The notes under the pieces are model-generated. The model saw only the letters and a list, made by a program, of their open reading frames with translations, had not been told where the DNA came from and made no database searches. The translations under genes were made by a program, and so were the position numbers. Source: CAYLSO01 sp964386525 (lineage in GTDB: Bacteria; Eisenbacteria; RBG-16-71-46; DASYSL01). From it: a DNA stretch of 12,909 nucleotides. Below are positions 6,554-10,230 of the stretch, in pieces. Numbering within the stretch: position 1 is the stretch's first letter; each line of letters begins with the position of its first letter. The stretch covers positions 1-12,909 of the forward strand of contig CAYLSO010000325.1 in NCBI GenBank assembly GCA_964386525.1, written 5' to 3'.

Positions 6554-7921
6554 ATGGCCTTCTCGTTTGCCGCTCTCATGCTTAGCGCCGCGCTGGCCCT
6601 GACGGCGGCCACCGCCTGGGCGGCGAGCAACGATCGCTGGGCTTGCGGCTTCGACACGCTCGGCGCCGACGCCACGGTGCGCGCCTTCGCCCTGGACAGC
6701 CAGGGGAGCCTCGTCGCCGGCGGCGACTTCGCCATGGCCGGAACGACGGCGGCGAACTACGTCGCGGCCTTTGACGGCAGCGCGTGGAGCGCGATGGGCT
6801 CCGGCGTGGACGCGCCCGTCCTCGCGCTGGCGCGCTACCGCAACGAGATCATCGCGGGCGGTATCTTCACGCACGCCGGCGGGGCCTTGGCGGTCGGCAT
6901 CGCACGCTGGGACGGGGCGAGCTGGCACCCGCTCGGCGGCGGCGTCAACGGCATCGTCTTCGCGCTGGCCGTCTACGACACCTTCCTCGTGGCGGCAGGT
7001 TCCTTCAGCCAGGCGGGCGGGGCGCCGGCCGTCAACGTGGCGCGCTGGGACGGCACGAGCTGGGTCCCTCTGGGGTCTGGGTTGGGCAGCGACGTCTTCG
7101 CCCTGGCTGTGCACGACGGCTCGCTCTACGCGGGCGGGGGATTCACCCACTCGGGCGCCACGAGCGTGAACTACGTAGCGCGCTGGAACGGCGCGGGTTG
7201 GAGCCCGCTGGGCACTGGCCTCGACTTCTACTGCTACGCCCTCGCCTCCTTCGGCAGCCGCCTGATCGCCGGGGGATACTTCACCACCGCGGGCGGCACG
7301 ACCGCGCGGGGCATCGCGAGGTGGAACGGCACGACCTGGAGCGCCCTGGGCGGCGGGATCGTCGGGTTCGTGAGTTGCCTCGAGACCTACGACGGGGCGC
7401 TGCACATCGGCGGCGAGTTCGACGAGGCAGGAGGCGTCCCCGCCAACAACGTGGCGCGCTGGACGGGGGCGACCTGGCAGGGGCTCGGCGACGGTGTCGA
7501 GTCCGACGTCTTCGCCCTGGAGACGCGCGGCGCGAGCCTCTTCGTCGGAGGATCTTTCCTTACCGCCGGGCTCAAGGAGTCACACCGCGTCGCCCGCTGG
7601 GACGGGATCGTCGTGGACGCGGGCGAGCCGCCGGTGAGCGGCCGGCTGGAGTTGGCCGCCGCCGAGCCGAACCCCTTCGGTTCGCGCGCCTTGCTCACCT
7701 ACACGCTGTCGCAGGCCGGCCGCGCCCGCCTCACGGTGCACGACGTGAGGGGCCGGCACGTGGCCGTGCTCGCCGACGGTTTCGCGGCTGCGGGCCCGCA
7801 CCGGGTGGCCTGGGACGGCCGCGACGGGCAGGGAGTGGCGGTGCCTCCGGGGGTGTACTTCGCGAGGTTGCAGACGGAGATGGGGCTGCGCACGCGGCCG
7901 CTGGTGCGCGTCGCGCCCTAG
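6554..7921 (+). CDS. Secreted seven-repeat beta-propeller protein with FlgD/T9SS-like C-terminal domain
   Basis: The protein has 455 residues. A signal peptide (about 1-24, ending TAWA) is followed by seven ~46-residue repeats (residues 40-355) with consensus V-x-A-L-x5-L-x-A-G-G-x-F-T-x-A-G-G-x5-V-A-R-W-D-G-x-x-W-x-P-L-G-x-G. This fits a closed seven-bladed propeller of kelch/galactose-oxidase-like type. Residues ~366-455 (EPNPFGSRALLTYTLSQAGR, VHDVRGRHVAVLADG, GVYFARLQ) match the FlgD-Ig/type IX sorting-like domain seen on many exported proteins of FCB-group bacteria. No enzyme motif was seen, so a binding or adhesive surface role is the likeliest guess. No good Shine-Dalgarno sequence precedes the ATG. 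In-frame GTG codons at 6482 (AAGGGAG ten bases upstream) and 6527 would add a more basic n-region and are real alternatives. Confidence 0.82.
   Translation: MAFSFAALMLSAALALTAATAWAASNDRWACGFDTLGADATVRAFALDSQGSLVAGGDFAMAGTTAANYVAAFDGSAWSAMGSGVDAPVLALARYRNEIIAGGIFTHAGGALAVGIARWDGASWHPLGGGVNGIVFALAVYDTFLVAAGSFSQAGGAPAVNVARWDGTSWVPLGSGLGSDVFALAVHDGSLYAGGGFTHSGATSVNYVARWNGAGWSPLGTGLDFYCYALASFGSRLIAGGYFTTAGGTTARGIARWNGTTWSALGGGIVGFVSCLETYDGALHIGGEFDEAGGVPANNVARWTGATWQGLGDGVESDVFALETRGASLFVGGSFLTAGLKESHRVARWDGIVVDAGEPPVSGRLELAAAEPNPFGSRALLTYTLSQAGRARLTVHDVRGRHVAVLADGFAAAGPHRVAWDGRDGQGVAVPPGVYFARLQTEMGLRTRPLVRVAP
6671..7618 (+). repeat. Seven tandem ~46-codon repeats encoding propeller blades
   Basis: Repeat units begin at residues 40, 87, 134, 180, 226, 272 and 318 of the secreted protein. 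The most conserved core is ARWDG-x-x-W-x-x-LG-x-G, and the outer two units are most diverged: the first has AAFDG in place of ARWDG and the last is shortened. The DNA copies are clearly diverged, so this is an old internal duplication. Confidence 0.8.
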
Positions 7922-8005
7922 GATTTCACGCGCCTGTTGGGGGCGCCTGGCGCGGGTGGGCTCGGGCTCGCCTGCGCCGCTTTCTTGCTCCGGGGACGAA
8001 CCGAA

Positions 8006-8029
8006 CGCGCCCGCCGGTGGGCGGGCGCG
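8006..8029. terminator. GC-rich hairpin between convergent genes
   Basis: Perfect 10-bp arms CGCGCCCGCC / GGCGGGCGCG close a GGTG loop midway between the propeller stop (7921) and the S11 peptidase stop (8075). It is equally placed to end both transcripts. Neither strand has a strong U-tract after the stem, so it may act with Rho or as an mRNA 3'-end stabiliser. Confidence 0.55.
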
Positions 8030-8074
8030 CCAAGTCTGATCGCGGCTAGGGGTGCGGGCGGCGGGCGGCCGGGT

Positions 8075-9166
8075 CTATTTGGCTCCGCTGGGGCCGCGCG
8101 GGATGGCGCCCGATCCTCCCGCCGCATTCATCAGCGCCACCTGCTGCAGGAGCCGCCGGGTCTCGTTGAAGCGGGCCGGGTTCGACGGGGCGCCCAGCAC
8201 CACGGCGATGAGATCGCGGCTGCCCTCGCGCACCCAGGTCGCCAGGCAGTAGCCGGCGCTCTGGATGAAGCCCGTCTTGCCGCTCAGGACCTCCATCTGC
8301 CCGTAGCGGGCGAGCCGGTTGGAATTCACCAGGTGATGCGTCCGGCGGTTCGAGCGGTAGGTGTACTCGGGCTGGCTCGTGATCTCGGCGATGAGTGGCC
8401 GGCTCGAGGCGAACTTGAGCAGTTGGGCCAGATCCGCGGCCGAGGAGACGTTCCCCGGATCGAGGCCGGTGAACTCGACGAAGCGCGTGTTGTGCAGGCC
8501 GAGCACCGAGGCCTTGCGGTTCATGCGGTCGAGGAACTCGCTTGGCGGGACGTCGGAAGCCCGTACCAGAACCTTGGTGGCGGCGTTGTCGCTGCTCATC
8601 AGCGAGTGGTAGAGCAGCTCGCGCACGCTGAGGATCTCGCCGCGCCGCAACTGCGTGTGGCCGGAGCCCTGGAGATCCTCGCGCGCCACGGTCACCGGAC
8701 GATCGAGGTCGGGATCGGTCTCGAGGAACACGATGTTGGTCATCAGCTTGGTCAGGCTGGCGACCGGCAGCTGGCTGGCGGAGTTCTTCTCGAAGAGGAT
8801 CTCGCCGGTGCGCGCGTCCATCACGAGAGCGGCGCGCGAGCCGTAGCGCGCGTACGAGCGCGCGGAGCGGGCGCGCTTCTTGCGCCGCCGGCCCGAGGAC
8901 GCGTACCGCGTCGACTTGGAGCTCGGCTTGGACTTGGAGATGCGGGACCGCGTGGATGTCTTCGCCGTATTCTTCGCGGTCTTCTTGGACTTTGCCGCCC
9001 CGGGCTTGGTCGGGGTCGCCGCCTCGGCCGCGGTGGTCCCGGCGCCCGAGCCGCCCACGCCCTCGGGAAGCAGGACGGCGAGCATCAGAGCGAGGGCCAG
9101 CCCCCAGGCCCGAGAGCTCCCGCGGCGGCAAAGCGCAGTCCTCTGGCGGTTCATCGATAGACGCAC
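8075..9166 (-). CDS. S11-family D-alanyl-D-alanine carboxypeptidase/endopeptidase (PBP7/DacF-like)
   Basis: This exported penicillin-binding-type peptidase trims or cleaves peptidoglycan stem peptides or cross-links. Numbering from the ATG at 9154, residues 10-30 form a signal or anchor helix and ~47-104 a Lys/Arg/Ser/Thr-rich linker. The S11 catalytic domain then carries all three motifs: S133-L-T-K136, S188-D-N190 and K293-T-G295. HNTRFVEFTGLDPGNVSSAADL and THHLVNSNRL followed by KTGFIQSAGYC resemble PBP7 (PbpG) endopeptidases more than DacA, and the C-terminal beta domain of DacA is absent. I chose GTG 9166 because AGGAG lies nine bases upstream. ATG 9154, giving 359 residues, has no site at usable distance but yields the same mature protein. 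The linker could bind wall polymers or nucleic acid (inference). Confidence 0.9.
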   Translation of the reverse strand: MRLSMNRQRTALCRRGSSRAWGLALALMLAVLLPEGVGGSGAGTTAAEAATPTKPGAAKSKKTAKNTAKTSTRSRISKSKPSSKSTRYASSGRRRKKRARSARSYARYGSRAALVMDARTGEILFEKNSASQLPVASLTKLMTNIVFLETDPDLDRPVTVAREDLQGSGHTQLRRGEILSVRELLYHSLMSSDNAATKVLVRASDVPPSEFLDRMNRKASVLGLHNTRFVEFTGLDPGNVSSAADLAQLLKFASSRPLIAEITSQPEYTYRSNRRTHHLVNSNRLARYGQMEVLSGKTGFIQSAGYCLATWVREGSRDLIAVVLGAPSNPARFNETRRLLQQVALMNAAGGSGAIPRGPSGAK

Positions 9167-9413
9167 CCGGCGAGTCTCCTCGTTAGTGACGAATCGTGGA
9201 TATCGCACGAATCATGCCGAATCCCTGCGGGGGCTGGGTCGCCTTGCCCTGGGCGGGGGCTGCTCAAGTCGGGCAGGCGGACCACAGAGGGAGCCTTCCG
9301 GCAATCTACGTCGGGTAGAGTGGCTTATGGTTGCGGGGCGGTCAACCCAAGATTGTCCGGGGGCAGATCGGGGTTGGTGCGGCCGCTTAGAGTCCCGACC
9401 CGGCGACTGGCCC
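9167..9413. other. Leader region upstream of the S11 peptidase gene
   Basis: About 250 bp with no supported gene. It lies between the peptidase start and the upstream terminator, so it must contain the peptidase promoter, but I see no convincing -35/-10 pair. The AGGAG at 9176-9180 (minus strand) is the ribosome binding site that favours the GTG start at 9166. Confidence 0.5.
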
Positions 9414-9447
9414 CGAAAAACAGGGGGGAGGCATCCTGCCTCCCCCC
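9414..9447 (-). terminator. Strong intrinsic terminator
   Basis: On the minus strand an 11-bp perfect stem (GGGGGGAGGCA / TGCCTCCCCCC, 9447-9423) with a 3-nt GGA loop is followed two bases later by TTTTT (9420-9416). The T-tract exists only on the minus strand, so the orientation is clear. It ends whatever is transcribed through the 71-codon gene and the hairpin array just upstream, and insulates the S11 peptidase gene. Confidence 0.88.
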
Positions 9448-9728
9448 GTGCTGTGTGCGTTGCGGCCCCCGCCGCATTTCAGAACCGGCGGGCTCCAGGA
9501 CGAGCCGCCGACCCTTGCCCGACCCGAGGGTCGGAACCTCCGGGGCCTCGCTGCGAGTCTCCATGCGAGGCCCGAAGCCGTGGGGCGGTTGCCCGCCCCC
9601 GGCCGCAACGTCTCCGTTGCGACGGCTCCCGCCGTCACCCGGAACGCGACGGGAGCACTGCTTCGTTCTCCGGCCACCCCGCCGTCTGCCCAGGGCGAGT
9701 TGGCGAATCTCCGATCGGTCTTCCGATC
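9448..9728 (-). ncRNA. Candidate structured RNA or structured 3' UTR: eight consecutive hairpins
   Basis: Read on the minus strand, this stretch folds locally into hairpins at 9728-9713 (6 bp), 9656-9625 (7 bp), 9621-9604 (7 bp), 9599-9582 (7 bp), 9573-9543 (8 bp, 15-nt loop), 9534-9519 (6 bp), 9510-9486 (9 bp with one bulged base) and 9476-9461 (6 bp). It runs into the terminator at 9447. Two stems are capped by GNRA tetraloops only in minus orientation: CGCAACG-GAGA-CGTTGCG and GGGGCGG-GCAA-CCGCCCC. This agrees with the terminator direction. The open frames crossing it run through the terminator and look like shadows. I found no RNase P, tmRNA, SRP or 6S signature. It could be an independent RNA processed from, or the 3' UTR of, the exported-peptide mRNA. 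Confidence 0.5.
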
Positions 9729-9942
9729 AGAAGCTCGTGGCGTCCAGAATCAGGACCCCGGTCGTCAGGACCGAGAGCACGACCCCAGCGGGGGCAGAGA
9801 GGTCCGTGCAGAACAGCGGCTTCGGGGTCGGCTCGACTGGATCTCCATCGGCGGCCACAAGACTGGGACCGACGACCGAAGCTGCTACCACGAGAGCGGC
9901 GGCGACTGTGCGCCCGAAACGAGACCTGAATCCGGCCTTCAT
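9727..9942 (-). CDS. Small exported protein of 71 residues, unknown function
   Basis: I do not recognise this protein. Residues 1-30 are a clear signal peptide: MKAGFRSRFGR, then a hydrophobic AAALVVAASVV core, with a likely cut near SLVA-AD. The predicted mature ~41 residues begin acidic and Pro-rich (ADGDPVEPTPKP), hold one cysteine (C45 in PLFCTDL) and end in a hydrophobic stretch, GVVLSVLTTGVLILDATSF. It may therefore be membrane-associated or a secreted peptide. The start is well supported: GGAGG at 9955-9951 is eight bases from the ATG, and longer in-frame starts lack this. A candidate sigma54 promoter lies 80-94 bp upstream of the ATG. The stop codon lies within the first hairpin of the structured region that leads to the terminator. 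It is next to, and downstream of, the large sigma54-type regulator on the same strand. Confidence 0.65.
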   Translation of the reverse strand: MKAGFRSRFGRTVAAALVVAASVVGPSLVAADGDPVEPTPKPLFCTDLSAPAGVVLSVLTTGVLILDATSF

Positions 9943-10021
9943 CCTGGCTACCTCCGGGTGATCGGAGCCCACTCTTGGGCTTCCATCCCGGCGAGGTAGC
10001 GCCACTCGTGCCATCCCCTAC

Positions 10022-10036
10022 GCACTTGGCGTGCCA
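10022..10036 (-). promoter_or_regulatory. Candidate sigma54 (-24/-12) promoter for the 71-codon gene
   Basis: Minus-strand TGGCACG-CCAA-GTGC has the invariant GG-N10-GC spacing and a full match to the TGGCACG -24 consensus; the -12 element (GTGCG against TTGCA) is weaker. Transcription would start near 10010, giving a ~68-nt leader to the ATG at 9942. It lies just downstream of a gene for a sigma54-type activator, which raises its plausibility. Confidence 0.55.
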
Positions 10037-10063
10037 GCAGGGTTGTGACCGATATCTAGCCTT

Positions 10064-10076
10064 TAAGCTATTGAAT
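10064..10076 (-). promoter_or_regulatory. Near-consensus IHF site
   Basis: Minus-strand ATTCAA-TAGC-TTA matches the IHF consensus WATCAA-N4-TTR at all but one position. It lies between the -24/-12 element and the inverted repeats, where IHF bends DNA at many sigma54 promoters. With a single short match the call is tentative. Confidence 0.3.
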
Positions 10077-10084
10077 GGTAATAG

Positions 10085-10220
10085 ATTGCACGATTCCTTC
10101 CTGGGTCATCTACTAGGCTCACCAGAGGACGATTGTCGTAGATTATTGCGCCACGATGCAGGTTCAATCGGGCTAATTGCAATCTGCAATGGAGAATCGC
10201 CGCATCGCAATATCTTGCGA
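10085..10220. promoter_or_regulatory. ATTGC(A/G) cluster with two perfect inverted repeats, candidate enhancer (UAS)
   Basis: In an AT-rich stretch unlike its surroundings, ATTGC(A/G) occurs five times: 10085-10090, 10145-10150 and 10176-10181 on the plus strand, and 10190-10185 and 10211-10206 on the minus strand. Two perfect inverted repeats stand out: ATTGCA-ATC-TGCAAT (10176-10190) and TCGCAA-TATC-TTGCGA (10205-10220), with centres about 29.5 bp (three turns) apart. They would lie about 173 and 202 bp upstream of the predicted start near 10010, a normal distance for activator sites of sigma54 promoters. The Fis-type helix-turn-helix of the adjacent regulator is the obvious candidate to bind. 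Confidence 0.5.
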
Positions 10221-10230
10221 GTCGGAATCG

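Noticed and set aside
9340..9345. TTGACC (minus strand) as a -35 box for the S11 peptidase gene
   Set aside because: No acceptable -10 hexamer lies 15-19 bp downstream; the best candidates match only three of six positions.
9325..9677. Two minus-strand open frames of 79 and 96 codons downstream of the small exported gene
   Set aside because: Both run straight through the strong terminator stem and U-tract, lack a ribosome binding site of note and have Arg/Pro/Gly-rich composition typical of chance frames.
9448..9728. Known structured RNA (RNase P, tmRNA, SRP, 6S) in the hairpin region
   Set aside because: The conserved cores I would expect, such as the RNase P GAGGAAAGTCC or a tRNA-like CCA end, are absent on both strands.
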